A stretch of 44,102 bases of DNA from Sulfobacillus harzensis (GCF_012933365.1 NZ_JABBVZ010000026.1:1-44102), one strand, 5' to 3'. Counted from the stretch's first letter, positions 7,907-16,967 are shown. The notes: generated by a model not told the origin, from the letters alone. Program-made: numbers and translations.

Positions 7907-8139
7907 CACGAAACCACATACTGAATCAGTTGGCGAATGACATCCACCATCAACACCAACCCCAACCCCATGGCCGCACGTCCCATCAATTCCTTGCTGG
8001 CCTGCACGGCCCGCGGATTGTGCGACACCATGAAGCGGATGCCGCCATAGACCATCACCAAGGTAAAGATTCCGCCGGCCAGATCAGCCAAGAGACCCGT
8101 CAACCGGCTGATTGCTTGTATGACGGCGCCGTCCGGCAT
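7906..8139 (-). CDS. VirB2/TrbC-like pilin subunit
   Basis: This 77-residue protein has two hydrophobic helices (LLADLAGGIFTLVMVYGGIRF and MGLGLVLMVDVIRQLIQYV) joined by a polar loop (VSHNPRAVQASKELMGR). That is the two-helix fold of VirB2/TrbC major pilins, including the small residues in the first helix that allow packing. It lacks the long cleavable signal found in proteobacterial VirB2, as is usual in Gram-positive relatives. GGGGAGG lies seven bases before the ATG, one of the strongest sites in the operon, which fits a highly made subunit. It is the first gene of the operon and is preceded by an 8-bp hairpin. Confidence 0.7.
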   Translation of the reverse strand: MPDGAVIQAISRLTGLLADLAGGIFTLVMVYGGIRFMVSHNPRAVQASKELMGRAAMGLGLVLMVDVIRQLIQYVVS

Positions 8140-8153
8140 CGTATCGCCTCCCC

Positions 8154-8183
8154 AAAGAAAATGGTGAGGGCTTAACCCTCACC
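8154..8183 (-). terminator. Hairpin plus short T-run in the leader of the pilin operon
   Basis: A perfect 8-bp stem (GGTGAGGG/CCCTCACC, 8163-8183, 5-base loop) is followed on the minus strand by ATTTTCTTT, and only then by the GGGGAGG of the pilin gene. It can be read as a weak intrinsic terminator for the upstream thioesterase gene or as an attenuator-like leader element for the pilin operon. The strand choice follows the T-run. Confidence 0.5.
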
Positions 8184-8333
8184 GCAAATGGTAGCGACAG
8201 ATTGTTCCAGATTCTCTGTCTAAATTTTCGACCCACTTCGACACACGAATTATGATCCCCCCAAACAGCCGCGCAATTGGCTGAATTCCCTTTATTTCGT
8301 CACCACTCGACAAATTTACAGGATTTTCTTAGT
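8184..8333. other. Intergenic region upstream of the type IV secretion operon
   Basis: This AT-richer gap lies between the thioesterase stop and the leader hairpin of the pilin operon. On the minus strand it contains CATAAT in a GATCATAATTCG context, a fair -10 box, but only a poor -35 match. The word TTCGACAC also occurs in the promoter region of the GGDEF gene. No gene or RNA is recognisable. Confidence 0.35.
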
Positions 8334-8816
8334 CTAAAGACGACTAGCCTTTTGCTTCTTTTTGAGCCGTTCCTGCCGCCTGGCTTCCGCCGCGTGAAAC
8401 CGCTCTTCTTCCTCGGGAGTGCGTAAAATCAAGGGGGGAACCTCGACGGGTTGGCCGGTTTGACTCAACGCCACGAAGGTGAGAAAAGCGGTCGACGTCT
8501 TCTTGCGTTCGCCTGTGTCCATATTTTCTCCATAGACATCCACGCCGACCTCCATCGAGGTGCGGCCCACCCAGTTTACCTGAGCGATGAGATGAACGAC
8601 TTCACCGATGCGAATGGGATGCAAAAATTCTACGCTGTCAATGGATGCCGTGACCGCCACACGCCCGGCGTGACGATTGGCGGCCATGGCGGCGGCCATA
8701 TCCACCCAATACATGATGCGACCGCCAAAAATATTGCCCAATTGATTGGAGTCCCCCGGCAAGACCAACTCGGTCATCTCGGTGCGGGACTCCGCCACGG
8801 TCTTCCCTTGCGCCAC
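8334..8816 (-). CDS. Acyl-CoA thioesterase, hotdog fold (YkhA/BACH type)
   Basis: This cytoplasmic enzyme should hydrolyse acyl-CoA esters to free acid and CoA. The single hotdog domain has the family signature LPGDSNQLGNIFGGRIMYWV with the conserved Asn and Asp near residues 24-41, then SIDSVEFLHPIRIGEVV. The C-terminal 30 residues are a charged Lys/Arg tail (RRQERLKKKQKASRL). The annotated upstream ATG at 8834 carries the ribosome site AGAGGAGA within its own codons. The GTG at 8816, seven bases after that site, is therefore the likely start, giving 160 residues. It is divergent from the amino-acid permease and has no obvious operon partner. Confidence 0.88.
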   Translation of the reverse strand: MAQGKTVAESRTEMTELVLPGDSNQLGNIFGGRIMYWVDMAAAMAANRHAGRVAVTASIDSVEFLHPIRIGEVVHLIAQVNWVGRTSMEVGVDVYGENMDTGERKKTSTAFLTFVALSQTGQPVEVPPLILRTPEEEERFHAAEARRQERLKKKQKASRL

Positions 8817-8930
8817 TGTCGATTCTCCTCTCATTGCATAGGGTCGCGTCGTCCAGACGATGCTAAACCCGCTGGTCTCTTACAGGGTTACCAGAATGCG
8901 ATGGGGATTGCAAACGAGGAGGAGCGTTCA

Positions 8931-10343
8931 ATGGGAATCAAGACCCCGAACGGCACAAAATCCCGCCACCCCCGGGTTGGACACGGCCACCGAGCCTTTC
9001 AAAAAGACCTGACATCATCTACCCTCACCCTGCTTACGATTGGCGGAATTATGGGGTCGGGTCTCTTCATGGCCAGCGGGTTGGCCATCCGTCACGCCGG
9101 GCCGCTGGTGTTGGCCATGTACGCTCTGGGAGCGCTGATGATGATTTTAGAGATAAACGCCTTGGCGGAGATGTCCGTGGCTACCCCGGCGCCGGGATCC
9201 TTCCTGGTGTACACGCAGAAAGTCCTTGGACCGGGATGGACCTTTGTCGCCGGTTGGATTTTTTGGTTTTCCAGCGTTCTCACCATGTCTAGTGAAGTGA
9301 CTGCGGCCTCCCTTTTCTCCCGCTTGTTTTTCCCCGGGGTGCCGCTATGGGGCTGGTCCCTCGCCTATTCGGCGCTTATCATCGCCATTAACTTCATTAG
9401 TGTCCGCGGCTTTGGCACGATTGAAGGCTTTATGGCGGGGGTGAAAACGATTGCCGTCGTGCTGTTTATTGTTTTTGGTGTACTGATGCTCTTGCATGTC
9501 ATTCCTACCCACCATCCCATGACACCTCTGGCCACTCTGACCGGACATGGAGGCCTTGTCCCAACCGGATGGTATCATGCCCTTCCGGCCATGATTCTCG
9601 TGCTTTTTGCCTACGCCGGGACTGGCGTTATTGGGCTGGCCGCCGCAGAAACGCGCCGGCCACGGGACACCATTGGCCGGTCTGTGCGCAACACCACCGT
9701 TTTAGTCACCGTAATGTTTTTGGGGTCCATCGCGATTATCCTGATGGTGAGCCCCTGGAATATCCAGTCTGATGCCATCAGCCCCTTCATTGTCACCTTG
9801 CGCCAAAGCCGATTGGCCTGGACAGCGCTCGTCATGAACCTCGTGTTGCTGTTTGCCGTGCTGTCCACCATGAACGCCGCCCTTTATTCCAATGTCCGGG
9901 TGCTCTATGGTTTAGCGCAACAGGGAGAGGCGCCAAGGGCTTTGGGTCGGCTCAACAAGCGCGGTCTGCCGACGCGGGCCATTTGGACCAGTGCCGGGCT
10001 TTTGGCCCTCACCATCCTATTGGCTTACGTGCTTCCAAAGAAAGCCTACAGCTATCTCGTCACAGCCACCGGATTTCAGGCCATGTTTATCTGGCTCATG
10101 GTTCTACTCACCGAGCGGCTGTATCGCCCATATCTGGAGGCCCACCATCCCAAGAAACTGAGCTATAAGCTTTGGGGATTTCCCTTCACGACCTATCTGG
10201 TCATGGCGGTCGTGCTGCTGAGTATGGCAGTCTCACCGTTTGCGAAGGGTGAGTTGGTCGGCGCCCTGGTGGGACTCGGCGGCATCGCCGCCGCCCTCGG
10301 TGTCTGGCTGATTTTGCGCCATCGACTACGAACTGCGCGCTAG
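8931..10343 (+). CDS. APC-superfamily amino-acid permease
   Basis: This is a twelve-helix secondary transporter of 470 residues, of the amino-acid transporter (AAT) branch. The first helix holds the substrate-binding GxG motif as TIGGIMGSGLF, followed by APGSFLVYTQKVLGPGWTF and, after helix 8, the typical AAETRRPRDTIGRSVRNTT loop. Proton- or sodium-driven uptake of an amino acid is expected, but the substrate cannot be read from sequence. AGGAGG lies eight bases before the ATG at 8931. A 160-codon extension of the frame to the left is the antisense of the thioesterase gene and should be ignored. The stop lies 18 bases inside the tail of the convergent rlmCD-like gene. Confidence 0.85.
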   Translation: MGIKTPNGTKSRHPRVGHGHRAFQKDLTSSTLTLLTIGGIMGSGLFMASGLAIRHAGPLVLAMYALGALMMILEINALAEMSVATPAPGSFLVYTQKVLGPGWTFVAGWIFWFSSVLTMSSEVTAASLFSRLFFPGVPLWGWSLAYSALIIAINFISVRGFGTIEGFMAGVKTIAVVLFIVFGVLMLLHVIPTHHPMTPLATLTGHGGLVPTGWYHALPAMILVLFAYAGTGVIGLAAAETRRPRDTIGRSVRNTTVLVTVMFLGSIAIILMVSPWNIQSDAISPFIVTLRQSRLAWTALVMNLVLLFAVLSTMNAALYSNVRVLYGLAQQGEAPRALGRLNKRGLPTRAIWTSAGLLALTILLAYVLPKKAYSYLVTATGFQAMFIWLMVLLTERLYRPYLEAHHPKKLSYKLWGFPFTTYLVMAVVLLSMAVSPFAKGELVGALVGLGGIAAALGVWLILRHRLRTAR

Positions 10344-11678
10344 CCAGGACGCCACCTCAACATGGTCCGTGCGAGGAAACATATCCACGGGTATGGCCTG
10401 CATCAATTGAAAATGCGGCGACAGACGCCCGACATCCCGCGCCCAGGTATCGGGATTGCAGCTAATATAGATGATTCGACCGGGTTTGAGGACGTTGAGC
10501 CGTTCCACCACCCGCCCATCCAATCCCGCTCGGGGCGGATCTACAATGACGGTCCCGGGCGGATCGGCCGCTCGTTTCACCCAGGCATCGATGACATCCT
10601 CCACCCGCCCTACCTCGACTCCCACATTGGTTAGATGGTTTAAGGCAAAGTTTTCCCGCGCATCGTGCACCGCTTCGGGATTGACTTCGAGCGCTCGGAC
10701 CCATCGTGCCTCTCGGGCAGCCAACGCGGCAAGTGTCCCCACGCCGGAATAAAGGTCCCAGACCTCACTGGGTCCGCCTGGCAGAAAGTTCAGGGCAGCC
10801 CGGTAGAGCACTTCCACTTGCCCCGGATTGACTTGAAAGAAGGAGGTATAGGACATGCGAAACCGTAGTCCTAAAATCGAGTCGATTAATGAGTCCTGGC
10901 CAGCCAGGCAGACCGTTCGCTCGCCCAGCACCCGGTTGGTCGGTGCAGGCTGAACGTTCATTCCCACACCCGCGACCCGCGGCACGGCCGCCATGATGGC
11001 TTCCGCGAGGGAGGCCAATTCCGGATGCGGTTCCGTCACCACCAAGAGTGCCAATAGCTTTTGCTCCATCCGTGAGGAGCGAATCAGAAGATGGCGCAAA
11101 ATCCCGCTGCGCTGCGTTTCATCGTAAGGAGGAATGCGAAAGCGATTGACAAGATCCTCCGCCACCTGAAGCAACTCGTTGACCCAGGGGTCTTGAATGG
11201 CACAGTGGGCAGCGCCGATCACCTCGTGAGTGCCCCGCCGATAAAGCCCAAGGCGGACCTTGCCCCGCGTTCCGCCAAAAGGAAACTGTCCTTTATTACG
11301 ATAGCCGTACGGGTCTGGACACCCTCGAATCGCCTCCACCAAGTCCCCGTTTACTTGTGCGATGCGCGTCAGGGCCTCTCGCACCCGGTTTTCCTTATAC
11401 GCGAGTTCCGCCCCATAATCCCAATGCTGAAATGCGCATCCGCCACACTGGCCAAAAATGGGACAGACAGGCGCCACACGTGTCGGGACCGTGCGTTTAG
11501 CCGAAACAAGCGCACCGCGGGCAAAATTCTTTCGCGTCTCGATGACGCGGACCCTGACCAGTTCCCCGGGAAGGCCGCCGGGGATGAAAATCAACCGCCC
11601 GTCGGGCATGCGGCCCACCCCGTCGCCCGCCTGTCCCATTCGCTCAATTTCCACCGTCAGCAGATTGTTGTCAGCCAT
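10326..11678 (-). CDS. rlmCD: RNA 5-methyluridine methyltransferase, TrmA/RlmCD family
   Basis: This SAM-dependent enzyme methylates a uridine at C5, most likely in 23S rRNA. An N-terminal TRAM domain (LTVEIERMGQAGDGVGRMPD) is followed by a 4Fe-4S motif (CPIFGQCGGC, with a further Cys in AAHC). The methyltransferase domain has motif I (DLYSGVGTLAAL), VIVDPPRAGLD and the nucleophilic Cys in YISCNPDTWARD. The ATG at 11678 (MADNNLL) gives 450 residues, the usual family length. The longer frame would run back into the carboxypeptidase gene, whose end it overlaps by eight bases. It is the last gene of a gatC-gatA-gatB-ldcA operon, and in Bacillus the RlmCD gene also follows gatCAB. The precise uridine target cannot be decided here. 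Confidence 0.85.
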   Translation of the reverse strand: MADNNLLTVEIERMGQAGDGVGRMPDGRLIFIPGGLPGELVRVRVIETRKNFARGALVSAKRTVPTRVAPVCPIFGQCGGCAFQHWDYGAELAYKENRVREALTRIAQVNGDLVEAIRGCPDPYGYRNKGQFPFGGTRGKVRLGLYRRGTHEVIGAAHCAIQDPWVNELLQVAEDLVNRFRIPPYDETQRSGILRHLLIRSSRMEQKLLALLVVTEPHPELASLAEAIMAAVPRVAGVGMNVQPAPTNRVLGERTVCLAGQDSLIDSILGLRFRMSYTSFFQVNPGQVEVLYRAALNFLPGGPSEVWDLYSGVGTLAALAAREARWVRALEVNPEAVHDARENFALNHLTNVGVEVGRVEDVIDAWVKRAADPPGTVIVDPPRAGLDGRVVERLNVLKPGRIIYISCNPDTWARDVGRLSPHFQLMQAIPVDMFPRTDHVEVASWLARSS

Positions 11679-12552
11679 CCCAGGACACCCATCCTTCCCG
11701 GTCGACGGCGAGATCCCAGCCCAATGGCAGGCTCCACATCGGCTCCGAATGGCCTGAGGGAAACCCGCACCAGGCAGGTATTCCCAGCGTCTCCGCAGCC
11801 TCGCCAAAAATGGCCTCGGCCACCTCTTTTGACTCACCGGGAGGCAGTTGAATATCGCCCACCACCAATCCCCGAGCCTCTTTTAGGACGCCGGTCAACC
11901 GCAATTGGGTCAGCATGCGCTCGATGCGATAGGGTGCCTCATGGACCTCCTCGACATACAGCACCGTCTCGCGGCAGTCCACTTGAAAGGGCGTGCCCAT
12001 CAGGGACGCGATCAAGGTGAGGTTCCCTCCCCGCCAGGGTCCCGTCAACGCTTGCGGAGCCCCCAGCGGCTTCAATCGGGTGGGCGACAGTCGTGCCGGC
12101 CTTCTGTTTAGCACGTCCAAGAATGAAGCACGAGTCACGGGATTCTCCCAATCACTCTCCGCATTGGGCCCATGAATGGTTGGCCATCCCAACTTGGCCA
12201 ACCCCAGGTGCAGCGCCGTGATGTCGCTGAACCCTACGACAATCTTCCGCTCCGCGTTCCGTAGGCTCTCCCAATCAATCTGATCCATAATCCGCATGGC
12301 CCCATATCCGCCCCGAGCCGCCAACACCACCGCGACAGCGGGATCTAACAAGGCCTCCATCAAATCCTGAGCCCGGTCATGGTCTGTTCCTGCAAACCCT
12401 AAGGGATGCCATACATCAAACAGATGGCGGCCGTACGTAACCTGGAATCCCGAGGCGGCCAAAACTGCGGCCCCTTGTTCTACCCGCTCACGGTTGACGG
12501 CCGCGGCCGGTGCCACGATGCGAATCTGGGCTTCGGCGCCAATCCTAGGCAT
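11671..12552 (-). CDS. ldcA: LD-carboxypeptidase, peptidase family S66
   Basis: This enzyme of the murein tetrapeptide LD-carboxypeptidase family removes the terminal D-amino acid from peptidoglycan peptides during recycling. The fold starts with RIVAPAAAV. The nucleophile Ser is in GFSDITALHL near residue 110, preceded by ARGGYGAMRIMDQID. The Glu is in YVEEVHEAPYRIERML and the His in PSGHSEPMW, so the Ser-Glu-His triad is intact. No signal peptide is visible, which fits a cytoplasmic recycling role, although microcin-resistance MccF members share the same fold and cannot be excluded. Its ATG overlaps the end of gatB by eight bases. Confidence 0.85.
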   Translation of the reverse strand: MPRIGAEAQIRIVAPAAAVNRERVEQGAAVLAASGFQVTYGRHLFDVWHPLGFAGTDHDRAQDLMEALLDPAVAVVLAARGGYGAMRIMDQIDWESLRNAERKIVVGFSDITALHLGLAKLGWPTIHGPNAESDWENPVTRASFLDVLNRRPARLSPTRLKPLGAPQALTGPWRGGNLTLIASLMGTPFQVDCRETVLYVEEVHEAPYRIERMLTQLRLTGVLKEARGLVVGDIQLPPGESKEVAEAIFGEAAETLGIPAWCGFPSGHSEPMWSLPLGWDLAVDREGWVSWDG

Positions 12553-14011
12553 TCTGATAGTCGCGGGCGATGGTCTCCCTCAGCAGTTGGTTAACCAAAT
12601 CGGGTTTAGCTTGCCCGCGGGTCGCCTTCATCACTTGCCCCACCAAAAATGCCAAGGCTTTCTCCTTCCCGGACAGAAAATCCTGAACAACCGATGGATT
12701 CTTGCTCAAAACCTCCTCAACCACCGCTTGGATAGCCCCTTGATCGGTAATCTGCGCGAGTCCGCGTTCCTTGACCAAAGTCTTGGCGTCCCGCCCCGTC
12801 TCAAACATCGCCTCCAGCACCTCTTTGGCCATGCGCCCGGACAAGGTGCCTTGTTGGATGAGGGTCAACAGTTCGACTAATCCCTGAGGACGCACCACCG
12901 CCGTCTTAAAGCTCTCGCCGCGCGCATTAATGAGCCGTGCCACGTCAGAGAGCATCCAATTGGTCACCAGACGCTCGTCGTGAAAGTCCCGCACGGCCTC
13001 TTGCCAATAGTGATAGGCGTCTTTATCCAGAACCAAAACCTCGGCATCCTTGGCCGGGATGCCCCGTTCCACCAGTGATGCGCGGATGGCGTCGGGCAAA
13101 GCTGGAAGGCTCTCCTTCAGGGCGTTAATCCACGACGGATCCAGGACCAAGGGCGGCAAATCCGGCTCAGGGAAGTAGCGGTAGTCGTTGGCCTCCTCCT
13201 TGGATCGCTGGCTGTACGTGCGTCCCGTCTGGTCGTCAAACCCACGCGTTTCCTTAACAATCCGCTCCCCTCGGGATAACAGCTCTCGTTGGCGTTCGAC
13301 CTCATATTCGATGCCGCGCTGCACGTTGCGGATCGAGTTCACGTTCTTGATCTCCACCCGCGGCAAATCCTCAAGACTGCCTGTCCAGTCCCGGGGCCTT
13401 AGCGATACGTTCGCATCGCAGCGCATCGAGCCTTCCTCCATGCGTAAATCGGATACATCCAAATAACTCAACACGGCGCGAAGCTCGGTCAGATACAACC
13501 GTGCCTCCTCTGGCGAACGTAAGTCAGGTTCGGACACAATCTCAATTAATGGTACGCCCGCCCGATTGAGGTCGACCAGCGATCCACTGGCATCCCCGAG
13601 ACGGATTCCCATATGGTTCAGCTTGCCCGCATCTTCTTCCACGTGAATCCGCCGGATCCCAATTTTCTTCATGCCGTCGGCGCCCCGAATCGTGACCCAT
13701 CCGTACTCGGCTAAGGGTTGATCGTATTGGGAAATCTGGTACGCCTTGGGTAAGTCCGGATAAAAGTACTGCTTGCGATCAAACTTCGAAAAAGGCCTCA
13801 CTTGGCAATTGAGGGCCAGGGCCGACCGCACCGCCAGCTCAATCGCCTGTTGGTTCAAAACCGGCAGCACCCCGGGAAGGCCTAGACATACTGGGCAGGT
13901 TTGTGAATTGGGTGCCGCTCCGAACGCCGCGGAACAGGAGCAGAACAGTTTGCTCTGAGTCTTTAGCTCCACGTGCACCTCAAGACCAATAATCACATCG
14001 TAGTCGCTCAT
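12545..14011 (-). CDS. gatB: Aspartyl/glutamyl-tRNA amidotransferase subunit B
   Basis: This is the tRNA-binding and kinase subunit of the GatCAB complex, which converts misacylated Glu-tRNA(Gln) or Asp-tRNA(Asn) to the amidated forms. The start [18 protein letters not shown] is invariant. The zinc-binding cysteines are in KLFCSCSAAFGAAPNSQTC, and the cradle (YFYPDLPKAYQISQYDQPL) and C-terminal YqeY-like tail domain are both present. At 488 residues it is normal length. The ATG at 14011 overlaps the gatA stop as ATGA, with GGAGGAGG just inside the end of gatA, so the 33-codon upstream extension is rejected. Confidence 0.97.
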   Translation of the reverse strand: MSDYDVIIGLEVHVELKTQSKLFCSCSAAFGAAPNSQTCPVCLGLPGVLPVLNQQAIELAVRSALALNCQVRPFSKFDRKQYFYPDLPKAYQISQYDQPLAEYGWVTIRGADGMKKIGIRRIHVEEDAGKLNHMGIRLGDASGSLVDLNRAGVPLIEIVSEPDLRSPEEARLYLTELRAVLSYLDVSDLRMEEGSMRCDANVSLRPRDWTGSLEDLPRVEIKNVNSIRNVQRGIEYEVERQRELLSRGERIVKETRGFDDQTGRTYSQRSKEEANDYRYFPEPDLPPLVLDPSWINALKESLPALPDAIRASLVERGIPAKDAEVLVLDKDAYHYWQEAVRDFHDERLVTNWMLSDVARLINARGESFKTAVVRPQGLVELLTLIQQGTLSGRMAKEVLEAMFETGRDAKTLVKERGLAQITDQGAIQAVVEEVLSKNPSVVQDFLSGKEKALAFLVGQVMKATRGQAKPDLVNQLLRETIARDYQNA

Positions 14012-15459
14012 TGCTGAACCTCCTCCGGCCACGGCATGGGTTGGCAAATGGACTCTACCGCGCGGACAGCCCCTAAAAGCGCCTCGTCCGCCAATGTCGG
14101 CGCCAGCCACTGTACCCCCACCGGGAGCCCCTCGCCCAATCCCAACGGAATAGAAATTCCCGGAATTCCGGCCAAATTGGCGGTCACGGTATAAATGTCG
14201 CCCAAATACATGCGAATAAGATCGTCGCTTTTTTCGCCGAGGCGAAAGGCTCGGTCGGGTGTGGTGGGCGTGACGATGTAGTCTACGATGGAAAACGCTC
14301 GTTCAAAGTCCTCCCGAATTCGGGTGCGGACCTTCTGCGCGGTGAGATAATACTGGTCATAGTACCCGGCGGACAAGGCGTGAGTTCCCAGCAAAACGCG
14401 CCGCTTCACCTCATCGCCAAATCCTTCGTCGCGGGTGGTTTCATACATGCTAAGCAAGTCATGGCCTGAGGCGCGCATCCCATAGCGCACGCCGTCATAC
14501 CGCGACAGGTTGGACGAAGCCTCGGCCGGGGCAATGAGATAATAGGCGGCGATGGCATAGACGCTGTGGGGAAGCGAGATCTCCACCAACTGGTGCCCTT
14601 GTTGCGCCAATCCCTCAAGATGGGCTTCCACAAGTTGGCGCACAACCGGATCGAGGCCCTCTCCAAAATATTCCTTCGGGATGCCAATTCGCCAAGGCCC
14701 GGACGTGCCCTCGGGAGCCCAAGCACCGCTTTGGAGTGAGGTGGAATCTTGCCGATCGTATCCCTGGATGGCCTCGAATACCCGACGGGCATCACCAACT
14801 GAGCGCGTCATGGGTCCAATCTGATCGAGACTCGACGCAAACGCAATCAACCCGTATCGTGACACCCGCCCATAGGTCGGCTTAAACCCGACGACGCCCG
14901 TATAGCTGGCGGGCTGTCGAATCGACCCACCCGTGTCGCTTCCTAGCGCAACCGGCACCATACGCGCCGCGACGGCAGCAGCCGACCCACCACTCGACCC
15001 CCCCGGAACGCGCGTAAGGTCCCAAGGGTTAAACGTGGACCCAAAGGCGGAATGCTCGGTGGACGATCCCATGGCAAACTCGTCCAAATTGGTCTTCCCG
15101 ATCACAATGGCGCCTGCGGCGTGCAGCTTGTCCACCACGGTGGCATCGTAGGGTGATATAAAACGGCCCAAAATCTTTGAACCCGCCGTGGTCGGCATGG
15201 TGCGAGTGACAATGTTGTCCTTCAATGCCACCGGAACGCCCGATAACGGGTGTTCTTGACGTTCTTTCGGCGTCCATCGATCTTGAGCGCGGGCTGTTTC
15301 CCGGGCCCCGTCCGCGTCCACGTAAAGAAACGCCCGCACCGAACCGTCGACCGCTTGAATACGTTCAAGATGCGCTTCGACAATCGCCTCTGCCGTCACC
15401 TCGCCTGCAGCAAACAAATCATGCAGTTGCGCTGCCGAGAGGGTCCACAATTCAGCCAT
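14008..15459 (-). CDS. gatA: Aspartyl/glutamyl-tRNA amidotransferase subunit A
   Basis: This is the glutaminase/amidase subunit of GatCAB, of the amidase signature family, which releases ammonia from glutamine for transamidation. The catalytic Lys is in [12 protein letters not shown], and the cis-Ser and nucleophile Ser are in [14 protein letters not shown] and [13 protein letters not shown]. The length of 483 residues is standard. AAGGAGG lies eight bases before the ATG at 15459. It overlaps the end of gatC by eight bases and gatB by four, giving a fully coupled operon. Organisms with this complex often lack GlnRS, AsnRS or both. Confidence 0.97.
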   Translation of the reverse strand: MAELWTLSAAQLHDLFAAGEVTAEAIVEAHLERIQAVDGSVRAFLYVDADGARETARAQDRWTPKERQEHPLSGVPVALKDNIVTRTMPTTAGSKILGRFISPYDATVVDKLHAAGAIVIGKTNLDEFAMGSSTEHSAFGSTFNPWDLTRVPGGSSGGSAAAVAARMVPVALGSDTGGSIRQPASYTGVVGFKPTYGRVSRYGLIAFASSLDQIGPMTRSVGDARRVFEAIQGYDRQDSTSLQSGAWAPEGTSGPWRIGIPKEYFGEGLDPVVRQLVEAHLEGLAQQGHQLVEISLPHSVYAIAAYYLIAPAEASSNLSRYDGVRYGMRASGHDLLSMYETTRDEGFGDEVKRRVLLGTHALSAGYYDQYYLTAQKVRTRIREDFERAFSIVDYIVTPTTPDRAFRLGEKSDDLIRMYLGDIYTVTANLAGIPGISIPLGLGEGLPVGVQWLAPTLADEALLGAVRAVESICQPMPWPEEVQQ

Positions 15460-15757
15460 TGTCGCTGCCTCCTTCCATGATGCGTGGCACCTGAAACATG
15501 TTGTCGGCCGTCTCGGGCGCATTCTTCAACGCCTCCGAAACAGGAAGTGAAGGCGCCGGCTGGTCCTCTCTCAATGGGGTCTTGTCCTTGAGCACATGCA
15601 TGGTGGGCTCCACTTGGGACAAATCTAACTGCGCCAACTGCTGCACATAATCCAACACCCGGTTCAAGTCACGCCGAACAGCTGGCAGTTCCTCTTTTGT
15701 CAAACGCAAGCGCGCCAATCGCGCGACATGCAAAATTTCCGTGTCTGTTAGTTCCAC
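15452..15757 (-). CDS. gatC: Aspartyl/glutamyl-tRNA amidotransferase subunit C
   Basis: This small GatC subunit of 101 residues wraps around GatA and stabilises the complex. The conserved LTDTEILHVARLARLRLTKE start, the VLDYVQQLAQLDLSQVEPT linker and the C-terminal LREDQP and NAPETADNMFQVPRI segments are all present. The GTG at 15757 follows GGGGAGGG by seven bases. The next upstream candidate, a TTG at 15787, overlaps the -10 box of the operon promoter and so cannot be in the message. It is the first gene of gatC-gatA-gatB-ldcA-rlmCD. Confidence 0.95.
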   Translation of the reverse strand: MELTDTEILHVARLARLRLTKEELPAVRRDLNRVLDYVQQLAQLDLSQVEPTMHVLKDKTPLREDQPAPSLPVSEALKNAPETADNMFQVPRIMEGGSDNG

Positions 15758-15786
15758 AGAGGTTCCCTCCCCTGAATATCCTTCCA

Positions 15787-15815
15787 ATTATAGCATTGCG
15801 AGGACCTCGGCCCAA
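15787..15815 (-). promoter_or_regulatory. Promoter of the gatCAB operon
   Basis: On the minus strand TTGGGC (15815-15810), a 17-base spacer and a perfect TATAAT (15792-15787) lie about 30 bases before the gatC GTG. Transcription would start near 15780, which supports the GTG start. Confidence 0.6.
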
Positions 15816-15818
15816 GAG

Positions 15819-16967
15819 CTAGTCCTTCGGCTCTTCCCCCAGAACCAGGATGTCGATGTTGCTGGACAGACGCAGCACCTCGTTGATGACGGACCCGCGC
15901 GCGAGCTCCTCCCAGCGTGAGCGGCGCGACTCACCCATGATAATCTCTGTCACGTGATGTTCCTTGGCATAGTTGACCAACGCCCGAGGCACATTGGAGT
16001 CCTCCAACTCCACCACATGGGCGCCTAATTTGCGGGCCAGCGACAAATGCCCTTCAAGCCGTTCCGCATCCGCCTTCGGAAGCCCCTGAATCCCATGAGG
16101 CAACACGGTTACCACGGTGAGAATGGCCTTCAACCGCCGGGCACGCCGATACCCGCGGCGTATGAGGCGGGAGCCGTTAGGCGACGGGGTCAATGCCACC
16201 AGAATCCTGTCATGGGTTGGCCAAGGTCCGACAATATCATGATTGTCCATGTAGTCTTCGAGCCGCTCGTCGGTATCGTCAGCCACCGCCCGAAGCGCCA
16301 TTTCCCGAAGCGCCGTAATATTGCCCTTGCGAAAGAAGTTCTGCAGGGCGTTGGCCACGGTGGCGGGAGGATAAATTTTTCCGGCTTTCAGCCGATCAAT
16401 GAGGGAATCGGGGGTCAAATCGATGAGGCGGATTTCCTCCGCATCGCGCAACACTTGGTCGGGAATCGTCTCCCGTACGCGCACCCCGGTGATTTGCCGC
16501 ACCGTATCATTAAGCGACTCCACATGCTGGATATTAAGGGTGGACCAGACATTGATTCCGGCCTCTAAAATCTCTTGGACGTCCTCGTAACGCTTGGCGT
16601 GCTTGGCATCATCGGCATTCGTATGGGCTAGTTCGTCCACCAGTACCAAATCGGGTTCACGCGCGATAATCGCGTCGACGTCCAGTTCGCCCACCTCTTT
16701 GCCCTTGAGGGTGCCGAGGCGAAGGGGAATGACTTCCAAATCCCCAACCATTTTCTCCGTGTCCGGACGGCCGTGGGTGTCCAAGACGCCCACCACCACG
16801 TCAATGCCTTCTGCCCGAGCGCCATGCGCGTCGCTCAACATGGTGTAGGTTTTTCCGACCCCCGGCGCTGCGCCGATATAAATTCGGTGCTTTCCCCGGC
16901 TCATGCGCTTAATGTCTTCGAGAATCTCCTCCGGGGTTCTGCGCTTGAAGCTGTGCGCCACCGCCAC
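15819..16967 (-). CDS. Kinase-less KdpD-type sensor (KdpD domain plus USP domain)
   Basis: This 382-residue protein matches only the N-terminal cytoplasmic half of the K+ sensor kinase KdpD. The KdpD domain has Walker A (GAAPGVGKTYTML near residue 32), Walker B (LVLVDELAHTN) and the conserved STLNIQHVESLND and TVRETIPD-like RVRETIPD motifs. A universal-stress-protein domain follows from about 250 (HDRILVALTPSP to DILVLG). Full KdpD continues with four membrane helices, GAF, HisKA and HATPase domains, all absent here. In the same block a separate GAF-histidine kinase is found, so the sensor appears split. Short KdpD proteins are known near other kdp operons. Two GTG codons, at 16967 and 16961, are possible starts, and the second has the better spacing to AAAGGA. 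It is downstream of usp in the kdp block. Confidence 0.85.
   Translation of the reverse strand: MAVAHSFKRRTPEEILEDIKRMSRGKHRIYIGAAPGVGKTYTMLSDAHGARAEGIDVVVGVLDTHGRPDTEKMVGDLEVIPLRLGTLKGKEVGELDVDAIIAREPDLVLVDELAHTNADDAKHAKRYEDVQEILEAGINVWSTLNIQHVESLNDTVRQITGVRVRETIPDQVLRDAEEIRLIDLTPDSLIDRLKAGKIYPPATVANALQNFFRKGNITALREMALRAVADDTDERLEDYMDNHDIVGPWPTHDRILVALTPSPNGSRLIRRGYRRARRLKAILTVVTVLPHGIQGLPKADAERLEGHLSLARKLGAHVVELEDSNVPRALVNYAKEHHVTEIIMGESRRSRWEELARGSVINEVLRLSSNIDILVLGEEPKD

Noticed and set aside
8451..8930. Long N-terminal extension of the amino-acid permease frame
   Set aside because: It is the antisense of the thioesterase gene. The ATG at 8931 has AGGAGG at ideal spacing and gives a normal permease length.
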